Origin: Nitrosopumilus sp. K4 | Lineage (GTDB): Archaea > Thermoproteota > Nitrososphaeria > Nitrososphaerales > Nitrosopumilaceae | Assembly: GCF_018128925.1 (NCBI RefSeq) | Contig: NZ_CP067007.1 | Span: 186,001-250,000, forward strand | Direction of reading: 5' to 3' | DNA: 64,000 bases | Shown: in pieces, positions 7,823-15,221 of the stretch | Layout of the letters: every line of letters starts with the position of its first letter | How positions within the stretch are numbered: position 1 is the stretch's first letter | Program-made: the position numbers and the translations under genes | The notes under the pieces: generated by a model | Told to the model about the DNA's origin: nothing | The model's database searches: none | The model's input: the letters and a program-made list of their open reading frames with translations, nothing else

Positions 7823-7918
7823 TAGGTAGCTAGTCTGACCAGTGTAAACCTCCTGCAAGATTTTTACTTGGTTAGACTACTGCCTATGGGTTTACAGCAA
7901 ATTACTGACTAGCTTTTT
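7823..7918 (+). ncRNA. Candidate structured non-coding RNA
   Basis: Between two minus-strand genes lies a plus-strand inverted repeat: TAGGTAGCTAGTCTGACCA (7823-7841) pairs with TGGTTAGACTACTGCCTA (7869-7886), 18 pairs with one bulged C (7830). Its loop contains TGTAAACCT (7843-7851), which can pair with GGGTTTACA (7888-7896). The three non-Watson-Crick positions are all G-U on the plus strand and would be A-C on the minus strand, so the RNA is probably plus-strand. A TATA-like element precedes it and a T5 run (7914-7918) follows. The last 27 bases are antisense to the 3' end of the AIPR gene. Alternatives are a bidirectional terminator or a DNA-level element. Confidence 0.4.
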
Positions 7919-9643
7919 GATTGCTAAAATCTCATCTTCTTCTTGTCTGATTTTTTTATCAACAACTCTGAGCATAGAGTCATTCCAGACATGCTGTGAA
8001 AAGAAATTGTGTTTTGTGTTGGCAAGCTCTATCTCATCATCTACAACAGTATCTTCTAGAAATTTGGTGACAATCACGTCTGTGAGCTTTAGTATTCTAG
8101 AGTTTAACTTAAAACTGCGAAAAATTGGCTCTAGTTTTCTAATGTCTCCTTTGAAATCCCCCTTTGTCTCTAGAATTTTCTTGTGTAGTATTCTAAAGTA
8201 TACTCCGACATAAAACAAAGTTGCATATCTTTTTGTCTTGTGTCCACCTTGCTTGCCATATTTTAGAGACTTTTTTGCAAATTCCTTTACAAGATAAGGA
8301 TACAACAAAATCCTGTAATCGTCTTTAAGGTTGTCATTGAAAATATCATCATACTTGCTTCCTCTTGGAAGAAATTGTGCAGGAGAACTATATGCTTCAG
8401 TGGGTCGTTGTTCAATTCCTGCAACAAGTGACTGTATTGCATCCTTTGCAACGATTACTTTTTTGTGATTGTCTGGCAAGTAATTATTGTAAGTAGAATC
8501 ACCTTCATACTCACATTGTTTTGATTTTGTTTTTGTATCAAAAGATCCTGCCTGAATTTCATAAAAATAACCACAGTTTCTTAATTGTGATTTTATTGAT
8601 TTGTGAAAGTCCATTAATGAAACAAGATCTTTTCCTCTTACTGAGTTCTGTGAGTTTCTGTACTTTGTGATGTTGTTTTGCTCTTGCTCATCATCTGCTT
8701 TTATGATGGTAACTGTCATAGAACCATCCATGTTCTTTGTCCGTTTAGAATGATCTAAAATTGAATTAGATGTCTGAGCTCCGTTGACTATTTGTGGCGC
8801 ATGCAGCTTGATCATGTTCTCCCCTAATTCCTCAAAGTCACTTACTACAATTGTAATTCCGTTGTTGTAATAGAAAAATTTCCCTGGATTGGTTTGAAGT
8901 GTTTCTCGCAATCCCTTGTTTACAGTTGTCTTAAACTGCATCCACTGTCTAATGTTTGATTCAAAAACATAATCTCTGTTCTTGCTTACAAAGTCTGTAA
9001 GTTCTCTTAGTTTCAAAATTCCCAGTATTGTGTTCTCATGCCTAAGCATTCTTTCTAGTTTTATTGATGATTTCTTTCCTGCTGCTGGTTTTTTGATTCT
9101 GTCCCACAACTTTTGAATGATTTTTTCAATATCAATTACCTCGACAACGTCATCGCTGTAATCTACTTCCTGATCTGTGACATAGCAGCATTTGATTTTC
9201 AGGTTTTTTTCTTTAATTTTTGTTACAAGCTGTGCAAGCTCTGGTCTCATCTTTGTAACATCTTTTGCAAGCAATCTTTTTGCATCTTCTTTGAATTTGG
9301 CAATTGCTTCCAGAGAATGTGATGTTCCGTATTTTGATTGGAATAGTCTAATGGTATTATCAGAAAAATCAACAGGGAGATAAGCGTCTATTCCTAAGTC
9401 ATTTGCACCATCAACAATTGCATCAGCTGCATCATCTTCTGTTGCCTCAAACACTCTTGTTAAAACCCACTGGAGAAAATTATTTCCCTTTTCAACGTCA
9501 CTCTTTGAATCATCTGCGTATTCTTTTATGCTCTCTTTGACGTTTTCAGAAAACCCCTCTAATGGCGGTGTGGAGTTTTTCTGAACTAGCAGGGTTTTTG
9601 ATCCTGGGATGTATTCAAGTAATCCGTTACCATTTTGAGCCAA
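7892..9643 (-). CDS. AIPR-family protein with nuclease-like N-terminus
   Basis: A 583-residue protein. The central part has the hallmarks of the AIPR (abortive phage infection resistance) family: FYYNNGITIVVSDF at about 280 and IVNGAQTSNSI at about 310. The N-terminal 130 residues contain DDAADAIVDGANDLGIDAY followed by IRLFQSKYG, which matches a PD-(D/E)xK-like core with an acidic residue, a strand and a Q-x-K. AIPR proteins occur in defence and restriction-like loci; nuclease activity here is inference. TTG 9643 is the likely start, 24 bases from TATA-like sequence shared with the divergent copper-protein gene. No restriction or methylase partner adjoins it. Confidence 0.85.
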   Translation of the reverse strand: MAQNGNGLLEYIPGSKTLLVQKNSTPPLEGFSENVKESIKEYADDSKSDVEKGNNFLQWVLTRVFEATEDDAADAIVDGANDLGIDAYLPVDFSDNTIRLFQSKYGTSHSLEAIAKFKEDAKRLLAKDVTKMRPELAQLVTKIKEKNLKIKCCYVTDQEVDYSDDVVEVIDIEKIIQKLWDRIKKPAAGKKSSIKLERMLRHENTILGILKLRELTDFVSKNRDYVFESNIRQWMQFKTTVNKGLRETLQTNPGKFFYYNNGITIVVSDFEELGENMIKLHAPQIVNGAQTSNSILDHSKRTKNMDGSMTVTIIKADDEQEQNNITKYRNSQNSVRGKDLVSLMDFHKSIKSQLRNCGYFYEIQAGSFDTKTKSKQCEYEGDSTYNNYLPDNHKKVIVAKDAIQSLVAGIEQRPTEAYSSPAQFLPRGSKYDDIFNDNLKDDYRILLYPYLVKEFAKKSLKYGKQGGHKTKRYATLFYVGVYFRILHKKILETKGDFKGDIRKLEPIFRSFKLNSRILKLTDVIVTKFLEDTVVDDEIELANTKHNFFSQHVWNDSMLRVVDKKIRQEEDEILAIKKLVSNLL

Positions 9644-9660
9644 GCAGTCTTTCTAATATC

Positions 9661-9672
9661 CTATATATTTAG
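9661..9672. promoter_or_regulatory. Shared TATA region of divergent AIPR and copper-protein genes
   Basis: CTATATATTTAG lies in the 60-base gap between the divergent starts at 9643 and 9704. Read either way it is a good TATA box. Its centre is about 24 bases from the minus-strand TTG and about 38 from the plus-strand GTG. The two promoters must overlap and could compete. Confidence 0.45.
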
Positions 9673-9703
9673 AGAATTTGGTAATTACATAATAACTAGG
9701 ACT

Positions 9704-10177
9704 GTGTTGTGGTTTGATTTGAAGAAAAAAATTCTTGTTTTTGGTGTTGTAATTGCAATTGCATTGACGATAGCAGTGTTTGCAAGCAATGAAAGCGTTC
9801 AAACAAATGAACCTGAACCACAACCAGAACAAAAACAAAACAAAACATCTGAACTAAAAACAGAACCAGAAACTCATTTTACTGAGGCCGATATTGTCAT
9901 GCCAAACAAAGTTTCAAGACCTGGTTGCGAAGAAGACAATCGATGTTATGTCCCAACAACATTTTCTGCTGCCAAAGGACAAACAGTGATTTGGTCAAAT
10001 GAGGATGTTGCGTTTCATAGTGTGACTTCTGGATTTTATGGTTCACCATCTGGATTGTTTGACAGTGGCCATTTAGATCCATACGAGTCATTTTCCTATA
10101 CTTTTGAAGAAACTGGAACTTATGATTACTATTGTACGCTCCACCCTTGGATGGCAGGACAGATTATAGTAGAATAA
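9704..10177 (+). CDS. Membrane-anchored blue copper (plastocyanin-like) protein
   Basis: About 157 residues. An N-terminal basic-hydrophobic segment (about 6-27) is a signal peptide or membrane anchor, followed by a 35-residue E/P/Q/K/N-rich linker and a cupredoxin domain. Type 1 copper ligands are visible: His in VAFHSVTSG, and Cys, His and Met in YYCTLHPWM. Such proteins are numerous in ammonia-oxidising archaea and are thought to replace cytochrome c as electron carriers outside the membrane. GTG 9704 is chosen because an upstream extension to 9635 would overlap the divergent AIPR gene. The stop codon ends one base before the tRNA-Cys gene. Confidence 0.9.
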   Translation: MLWFDLKKKILVFGVVIAIALTIAVFASNESVQTNEPEPQPEQKQNKTSELKTEPETHFTEADIVMPNKVSRPGCEEDNRCYVPTTFSAAKGQTVIWSNEDVAFHSVTSGFYGSPSGLFDSGHLDPYESFSYTFEETGTYDYYCTLHPWMAGQIIVE

Positions 10178-10249
10178 AGGTACCCGAGGGAGTCGAACCC
10201 CCTTGTATAGGCTTTGCAGGCCCACGCATAACCGTTCTGCCAGAGTACC
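10178..10249 (-). tRNA. tRNA-Cys (anticodon GCA)
   Basis: On the minus strand the acceptor arms GGTACTC and GGGTACC pair with one T-G. The anticodon stem TGGGC/GCCTA closes the loop CTGCAAA, giving anticodon GCA. The T-arm is GGGGG-TTCGACT-CCCTC. The discriminator is T and CCA is not encoded. Its 3' end directly abuts the stop codon of the convergent copper-protein gene, so no spacer is left for a terminator outside that gene. Confidence 0.96.
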
Positions 10250-10288
10250 GTTTTGAAAAACACAAAATGAACAATTAAACTCTTTAGA

Positions 10289-10510
10289 TTAGAATTTTGT
10301 AAATGGTTTTGAAGCAAGCTTGATGTCTTCGCCCTTTACCGTCTTTCTACCTGCATGTGATGCCATATCTACGGCACTTTTTGCAATACCGTCTGCCAAC
10401 TCCTCGATGATTCTTCTTAGTTCGTCTGCAGACTCGTCACTTACTCTTTCTGCACCTGCTTTTTTCAATATTCTATACATTGCTGAAAGTCCTAACTCTG
10501 ATGATTTCAT
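10289..10510 (-). CDS. Archaeal histone
   Basis: A 73-residue histone-fold protein: [24 protein letters not shown], a long central helix with [20 protein letters not shown], then [15 protein letters not shown]. It forms dimers and wraps DNA. There is no tail, as usual for archaeal histones. A TATA-like TTTTATCAT on the minus strand about 30 bases upstream fits the ATG start. It is the only histone gene in this window. Confidence 0.97.
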   Translation of the reverse strand: MKSSELGLSAMYRILKKAGAERVSDESADELRRIIEELADGIAKSAVDMASHAGRKTVKGEDIKLASKPFTKF

Positions 10511-10603
10511 TAATCTAATTTTCCATTATTATGATAAAAGATTTTGAGTGAAAAAATATCACCAAGGAATCGATTTATACAGACTATTTCAAAATATGTT
10601 TGA

Positions 10604-11359
10604 ATGACTTGGTATTATGACTCACACATCCATCTGTCTGATCCCTCCTACCGTCAAGACATGAAAAATATTGTTTCTGTGATGGAAAATATGAATCTAA
10701 AAGCATGTTGTGTTTCCATGAATCCAAATGATGCTAAAGATACATTAGAACTTGCAAAATCATCCGAACTGATTTTACCCTTTATTGGAATTCATCCAGA
10801 ATGTGCAAAAGATGATCTGGATTTGATGGTGGATATGATTGAGCAAAACCATCAATTGTTAAGTGGTATAGGTGAAATTGGATTGGATCCTACTTATTGC
10901 CAATCAGACGAAGATACCAAAAGACAAGTTCATGTCTTTGAAACTCTTTTATCTGTGGCAGAAAAATACCATAAACCCATCTCAATTCATTCAAGAAAAA
11001 GCCTTGATGATGTTCTACAAATTATGACATCCTATGATACTAAACATGCTTTACTTCATTGGTTTGATGGCAGCAAAAAACAATTGAGACATGCAATGGA
11101 TATGGGCTTTTTTGTCTCATATGGCCCTGTAATGATCTATGCAAATGATAAACAAACGCTTTTGTCAAATACTGAAGAATCAAAAATTCTAGTAGAAACT
11201 GATGGCCCTGTAAGATTTTCAAGATGTTTTGAGATGAAATCTGCCCATGTTGTCTTTATCCCCAGTGTGATTTTTGCCGCTTCCAAAATTCTCTCAAAAT
11301 CCTTTGACGATATGTCTTTGTTACTAGAAAAGAATTCTGAATCATATCTTGGAATATAG
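10604..11359 (+). CDS. TatD-family metal-dependent hydrolase
   Basis: A 251-residue TIM-barrel hydrolase. Metal ligands visible are the HIH motif near residue 8, IGEIGLDPTY, IHSRKS, LLHWFDG and VETDGP. TatD proteins are Mg-dependent 3'-5' exonucleases implicated in DNA repair; substrate specificity of archaeal members is untested. ATG 10604 lies 26-27 bases from the TATA-like GATTTATACAG, indicating a leaderless message. The next gene (S17e) starts 31 bases downstream from its own TATA box. Confidence 0.88.
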   Translation: MTWYYDSHIHLSDPSYRQDMKNIVSVMENMNLKACCVSMNPNDAKDTLELAKSSELILPFIGIHPECAKDDLDLMVDMIEQNHQLLSGIGEIGLDPTYCQSDEDTKRQVHVFETLLSVAEKYHKPISIHSRKSLDDVLQIMTSYDTKHALLHWFDGSKKQLRHAMDMGFFVSYGPVMIYANDKQTLLSNTEESKILVETDGPVRFSRCFEMKSAHVVFIPSVIFAASKILSKSFDDMSLLLEKNSESYLGI

Positions 11360-11390
11360 GTATAAAAAACCCTAATTCACTAGTCGAGGA

Positions 11391-11735
11391 GTGGATAGAA
11401 TAAAGCGTCTCTCTTATGAAGTACTAGACAAACACCAATCAAAATTTGGTGAAGATTTCGCTGATAACAAAAAAATTCTAGATCAAATATCCATTATTCG
11501 CTCTAAAGGACTGAAAAATGAGGTTGCTGGCTATATCACAAAATATGTTAAAAAACAAATTCGTGAAGAGAAGATAAAACAAGCACAAAGAGAGGAAGCT
11601 ATCAAACAAGAGACTGCATATGAAGTAGAACCTGAAGTTGAGGAAACTAACATAACTAAATCTGAAGATGTTGTTGAATCAACTGAGGCAGCAGCAGAAC
11701 CAGAACCTTCAGAGTCTGAAGAAAAATCCGAATAA
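11391..11735 (+). CDS. rps17e: 30S ribosomal protein S17e (eS17) with acidic tail
   Basis: The first 60 residues match eS17: RIKRLSYEVLDKHQSKFGED, DNKKILDQISIIRSKGLKN and VAGYITKYVKKQ. The remaining 50 residues form a glutamate-rich low-complexity tail that the core protein lacks. The start is GTG 11391; the TATA-like GGTATAAAAAAC at about 11360 is 26 bases upstream, so the message is probably leaderless. It precedes the ubiquitin-fold/Cgi121 gene by 37 bases. Confidence 0.92.
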   Translation: MDRIKRLSYEVLDKHQSKFGEDFADNKKILDQISIIRSKGLKNEVAGYITKYVKKQIREEKIKQAQREEAIKQETAYEVEPEVEETNITKSEDVVESTEAAAEPEPSESEEKSE

Positions 11736-11772
11736 ACAAGAAATTAATTCTAATTGAATTTTCTATTAGTTG

Positions 11773-12546
11773 ATGATTACTGTAAAATTTCTAGGTGGAG
11801 CAAAAAAATCATTTTCAACTGATCATATGGAGATTCAAAAATCTAATATATCTATAGATGATCTTTTAGGCCATCTGACATCTATCAAGCCCCAAACTAC
11901 ATTGGAGCTTGATACTGATAACATTCTCATTGCTGTAAATGGAATTGATTCTTCTGCAATGGATGGAAAAATGACTATCATTAAGGATGGTGACACAGTA
12001 AGCATTATTCCCGTAATTCATGGCGGCTCGCCAAAAAGAGTGATTTTTTCCTCCTCAAAAAAAAATGTACAGCTATTAGAAATCAAAGGTGATAAAAAAA
12101 TTGATGTGTCATTTCTTGATGGATTAAGAAAACGCTTTCCTAAGTTAATTATTCAAGCAGTTTCGAGTGAATTTATTCTAAATACCTCTCATGCCAAAAA
12201 AATAATCTCATTGTCCTTAATTTGTCAAAAAAATGATAATCTACTTTCAAAAAAATTAGAAACAGACATCCTGATGCGATTTGGTTTGACATCACAAATT
12301 TCTGATGCAATAAAGATTGCAGGAATAAAGCCAAAAAAAAATTTTTTTGTTGTATCAATTGGACCAAAAAAAGAATTAGACAGTTTGTACTTATCGTTAA
12401 AACCCTCTCTGAGTGAAATTTTCTCAAAAAACCACTCTTTTAGTATCAAAAAACAATTCAGAATTAATAAAAGACAAATTGATTGTGTTCTGACAAAAAC
12501 CCCTTTAGAGGATATACTAGTGGAGCGAGCTTCTGTTTTACTCTGA
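11773..12546 (+). CDS. MoaD/ThiS-like ubiquitin fold fused to Cgi121 (KEOPS subunit)
   Basis: A 257-residue two-domain protein. Residues 1-85 form a beta-grasp domain of MoaD/ThiS type ending in DGDTVSIIPVIHGG, including the glycine pair that is C-terminal in free sulfur carriers and protein modifiers. From about residue 97 the sequence matches Cgi121: FILNTSHAKKIISLS, a LETDILMRFGLTSQISDA core, then AGIKPKKNFFVVSIG, and a C-terminal TPLEDILVERASVLL. Cgi121 carries tRNA to KEOPS for t6A37 synthesis. The convergent genes opposite encode a THUMP protein and Sua5, the t6A pathway's first enzyme. ATG 11773 is preferred to TTG 11770. The 3' end overlaps the THUMP gene by nine bases. Confidence 0.82.
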   Translation: MITVKFLGGAKKSFSTDHMEIQKSNISIDDLLGHLTSIKPQTTLELDTDNILIAVNGIDSSAMDGKMTIIKDGDTVSIIPVIHGGSPKRVIFSSSKKNVQLLEIKGDKKIDVSFLDGLRKRFPKLIIQAVSSEFILNTSHAKKIISLSLICQKNDNLLSKKLETDILMRFGLTSQISDAIKIAGIKPKKNFFVVSIGPKKELDSLYLSLKPSLSEIFSKNHSFSIKKQFRINKRQIDCVLTKTPLEDILVERASVLL

Positions 12547-13059
12547 AATACTGCGTTTGGTTTTCTCGACGCTTAAAACATCTGATTTTTTCAAAATGGC
12601 AACGCCTGTTGTATTTCCTAAAATCTCAATTAGGATTATTTTGTCTGGAAATTCTAATGACACTTTATTTTTGAATTTTTTTGCAATTCTTGAAATTAGT
12701 TCTTGGCCTGAAACATCTGAATTTCTTTTTTCAATGGATATTCTATAAGTTTCATCATCGGAAATTTGATCTGATAATTCCTGTACTTGATTCTCAATAC
12801 TATCAAGATTTGTCTCTGCAACTTTTTGAATTGGAATTATTCTAAGACAATACCTGATAGACCATGGCTCATCAATTAGTTGTTCTTTGATTTTTTTTAC
12901 CACTTCTATTGGATTTAATGATGTTTGGGCAGTCAAAATACCTGACATTTTTGTTATTGTTATAGACGGCTCTGAATCTCCCATTTCGCCTAGAATTTTT
13001 GTTATCTCTTCTTCTGTTTCTGGTTCTAAATGACGTGCACAGGTAACGATTAGATTCAA
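12538..13059 (-). CDS. THUMP-domain protein (Tan1-like tRNA-binding adaptor)
   Basis: A 173-residue protein consisting of a THUMP module: NLIVTCARHLEPETEEEITKI at the N-terminus, then alternating strands and helices with SIRYCLRIIPI and KVSLEFPDKIILIEIL. There is no catalytic domain, so it resembles Tan1/THUMPD1, the tRNA-binding adaptor for ac4C formation. It starts within the end of sua5 (four-base ATGA overlap), so both tRNA-modification genes are translated together. Confidence 0.87.
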   Translation of the reverse strand: MNLIVTCARHLEPETEEEITKILGEMGDSEPSITITKMSGILTAQTSLNPIEVVKKIKEQLIDEPWSIRYCLRIIPIQKVAETNLDSIENQVQELSDQISDDETYRISIEKRNSDVSGQELISRIAKKFKNKVSLEFPDKIILIEILGNTTGVAILKKSDVLSVEKTKRSISE

Positions 13060-13655
13060 AGTATTTCCATCAACTCCTTTTTAGTTAAAACCCCTTCTCT
13101 GAGAATCTTTAATTTCCCATCCTCAACTTCTGCTATTGTTGATGGCACTCCTCCTGAAATCTTACCTCCATCTAAAAACAGATCAAATCCTTTGATACTT
13201 TGATAGCACTTTTCTGGATCTGTAAACGACTCTTGTCCTGAAATATTTGCACTAGTTCCAATCAAAAAATGACATTTTTTTAACAACTGCAACACACAAT
13301 TATTTTTTGGAACTCTGATTGCAATCTTGTTGTTAATTTTTAGAGGTTTTTTCAGTCTATCGTCTTTTAATTTTAATACCAAAGTTAGTGGTCCTGGCCA
13401 AAACTTTTCAGCTAATTTCATTGAGACATCATCAAATTCTACAATTAATGCTGTTGTTTCTTTCGAGTATGATAAAATTGGTAAAAATTTTGTTTCTTCC
13501 CTTGATTTGATCTCATAGATCTTTTTTACTGAATTTTCGTTGTATGGGTTACAACCAATACCGTAAACTGTGTCTGTGGGAAAAATCACGACTCCTCCTT
13601 TTTTTATCTCTTCGTTGGCTTTTTCTATTCCTTGAGGATCGCAATTGACTTTCAA
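13056..13655 (-). CDS. sua5: L-threonylcarbamoyladenylate synthase (Sua5/YrdC)
   Basis: Makes threonylcarbamoyl-AMP from threonine, bicarbonate and ATP, the donor for tRNA t6A37. The YrdC signature is clear: KGGVVIFPTDTVYGIGC, the KSREETKFLPI segment, WPGPLTLVL, AIRVPKN and GTSANISGQ. At 199 residues it is the short YrdC form, lacking the C-terminal Sua5 domain. The start is TTG 13655. It heads the sua5-THUMP pair facing the Cgi121 fusion gene. Confidence 0.95.
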   Translation of the reverse strand: MKVNCDPQGIEKANEEIKKGGVVIFPTDTVYGIGCNPYNENSVKKIYEIKSREETKFLPILSYSKETTALIVEFDDVSMKLAEKFWPGPLTLVLKLKDDRLKKPLKINNKIAIRVPKNNCVLQLLKKCHFLIGTSANISGQESFTDPEKCYQSIKGFDLFLDGGKISGGVPSTIAEVEDGKLKILREGVLTKKELMEIL

Positions 13656-13695
13656 TGCTTTAATGGTGCCTTCGTTCTTTAATTATTCATTTTCA

Positions 13696-13729
13696 TTTGA
13701 ATAAGTTTTTAACACTTAAAAAATTCAAA
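13696..13729. promoter_or_regulatory. AT-rich inverted repeat between divergent genes
   Basis: TTTGAAT (13696-13702) and ATTCAAA (13723-13729) are perfect complements, and the inner T5/A5 runs extend the pairing around an AACACTT loop, with AAG bulged. It lies between sua5 (divergent, start 13655) and the 28-codon frame at 13738. AT-rich sequence makes such pairing fairly likely by chance. Confidence 0.25.
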
Positions 13730-13737
13730 CCGAAGAT

Positions 13738-13824
13738 ATGTCCCAACCATCTGATTATGAAGATACTGATTTTGAAGATGATTTTGATGATGAATTAGAT
13801 GAATTTGAAGAAATAGAAGATTAG
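13738..13824 (+). CDS. Acidic micro-protein (28 aa)
   Basis: A 28-codon frame from ATG 13738 to TAG 13822-13824 encoding an extremely acidic peptide: after MSQPSDYEDTD, most residues are D, E or F. Its stop overlaps that of the convergent winged-helix gene by four bases. The position directly after a promoter-like AT-rich region and the non-random D/E/F composition suggest a gene, but its size keeps confidence low. It could act as a DNA mimic or a charged partner; that is speculation. Confidence 0.4.
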   Translation: MSQPSDYEDTDFEDDFDDELDEFEEIED

Positions 13825-14108
13825 ATGGTTAATCCAAAGTTGTCTGCAAAGGAACTGAATGTCTTGTATGCTTGCAGAAACTCTCTTCCTGATTGACTAA
13901 TTCTGTACTTGTTGGAATTATCTGATTCTACCTGTTCTAACAAACCTTGTGTTACTAGCGTTTTTAGAATTCTAGAAATTCTAGAATGGGATATGTTTGC
14001 CTTTCTAATCAGGTAAGTTACTGTTGCACCATCTTCGTCTTGAAGATCATCCCTAGTTGTGGATAGGATATCCCCAATAATTTTCATATGAGTTCTATAT
14101 TCTGCCAT
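13821..14108 (-). CDS. Winged-helix transcriptional regulator (95 aa)
   Basis: One winged-helix domain: YRTHMKIIGDILSTTRDD, helix-turn-helix TYLIRKANISHSRISRILKTL, wing SDNSNKYRISQSGREFLQAY and a final SSFADNFGLTI. It is a paralogue of the regulator at 6617-6898; recognition helices differ by only a few residues (KANLSHSRLSKFL against KANISHSRISRIL), so their DNA targets may be related. The ATG at 14108 follows an AT-rich upstream region. Confidence 0.85.
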   Translation of the reverse strand: MAEYRTHMKIIGDILSTTRDDLQDEDGATVTYLIRKANISHSRISRILKTLVTQGLLEQVESDNSNKYRISQSGREFLQAYKTFSSFADNFGLTI

Positions 14109-14229
14109 TTTATTCTCTATGATTTTATTTTCAAATTTCTATGAGAGTGGCTTGATATTTTCCAATATACTAAAAAGATAAAAGATTTTGACAAATAGAT
14201 TCTATCTCAAAATTTTGAGCCTGAATGAA

Positions 14230-14874
14230 TCATTCTTCAAAATTATCATCAAATTTTATCTTGGTTAGGGGGACTTTGCTAACTGGAATGAACAATGCAA
14301 TTAACCCTCCAATCTTTATGGTCATAGAAACTGTATAGAGTATTGATTCTGGAAATACAAAAGAATACCATCCTAGAAATTCACCCAGAGCCAAAAGCGC
14401 CAATCCTATTGCAACTGAAATAGCACCCTTGTTTTTGTTTTCAAAATATGAAAGCATTGTTTCAATTGCTCCATATGCTAATAGTATAAACGACACAGAT
14501 CTGAAAATATGTTCTATTTGTACCGATGAAACTAGAAACAATGGGAAAATTCCAACTGATCTAAAGTATCTTGACTTTGGAAAAAATGATTTTATACTGT
14601 GCGAGAATGCAATAAAGAAATATCCTACGGTTTGAATGACAATTCCTAAAGTTTGAATCCATCTTTCTATATTTCCAGATTTTATTACAAAATCCTCTAC
14701 CATGTAACCTGCCCAAATCACAAAAAATCCTAAACTGATTGACAAAAATGCGATTGTTAATCTGAATAATGTTGGACTGCCAGTATTTCTAAATCCAATC
14801 AGTGACATTATTCCAATTCCAAGTCCTACTAAAAATCCAACTAGATTGAGAATGTTTTCTAATAGAAATTCCAA
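14230..14874 (-). CDS. Polytopic membrane protein, unknown (214 aa)
   Basis: A hydrophobic protein with about six or seven predicted membrane helices, starting MEFLLENILNLVGFLVGLGIG and ending in a short charged cytoplasmic tail (KIKFDDNFEE). No transporter or enzyme signature is visible. It is transcribed alone, separated by 120 bases from the winged-helix gene downstream. Confidence 0.75.
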   Translation of the reverse strand: MEFLLENILNLVGFLVGLGIGIMSLIGFRNTGSPTLFRLTIAFLSISLGFFVIWAGYMVEDFVIKSGNIERWIQTLGIVIQTVGYFFIAFSHSIKSFFPKSRYFRSVGIFPLFLVSSVQIEHIFRSVSFILLAYGAIETMLSYFENKNKGAISVAIGLALLALGEFLGWYSFVFPESILYTVSMTIKIGGLIALFIPVSKVPLTKIKFDDNFEE

Positions 14875-14935
14875 TGATGTTTAGAAATTTCTTTTACTAA
14901 TTATTTTAATCTGATGAATGATTTAACTATCTTGT

Positions 14936-15145
14936 TTAATCCCACTCGTCTAAGGAGCCTGATGATTGTCCCTCAGTACTTCCTGCATAATCTCCTAAAA
15001 TGTCAGAATATTTCTTTTCATTATGTGCAACAAATTTTACGTATTCTCCATAACTCATATCTAGATCACAATTGTCACATTTTACAAAAGAATAATCCAT
15101 TGCAAGTTCTGCATTTTCTTTGCATTTTGGACATTTGATCTTCAC
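14936..15145 (-). CDS. Small zinc-ribbon protein (69 aa)
   Basis: MKIKCPKCKENA and KCDNCDLDMSYGEY give two CxxC pairs about 16 residues apart, a compact zinc ribbon in the first 35 residues, followed by a polar acidic tail ending SSGSLDEWD. The start is GTG 15145. Function unknown; it is divergent from the YggX-like gene at 15222. Confidence 0.7.
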   Translation of the reverse strand: MKIKCPKCKENAELAMDYSFVKCDNCDLDMSYGEYVKFVAHNEKKYSDILGDYAGSTEGQSSGSLDEWD

Positions 15146-15221
15146 AAGATATTTTGTTTGTGTTATCTATTATTGCTTTACATTCAATAAAAGATAAAAG
15201 GAGTTTTGATATGGATTCTTT

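Noticed and set aside
7823-7896. Full H-type pseudoknot with both helices formed, as in type III toxin-antitoxin RNAs
   Set aside because: Only one base separates the 18-bp stem from the second 3' strand, too short to cross the stem. The element is also at the 3' end and on the other strand, not a repeated leader upstream of a toxin gene.
7823-7900. Box H/ACA guide RNA
   Set aside because: There is a hairpin followed by an ACA at 7894-7896, but no internal pseudouridylation pocket or kink-turn was found, and the ACA is eight bases from the stem.
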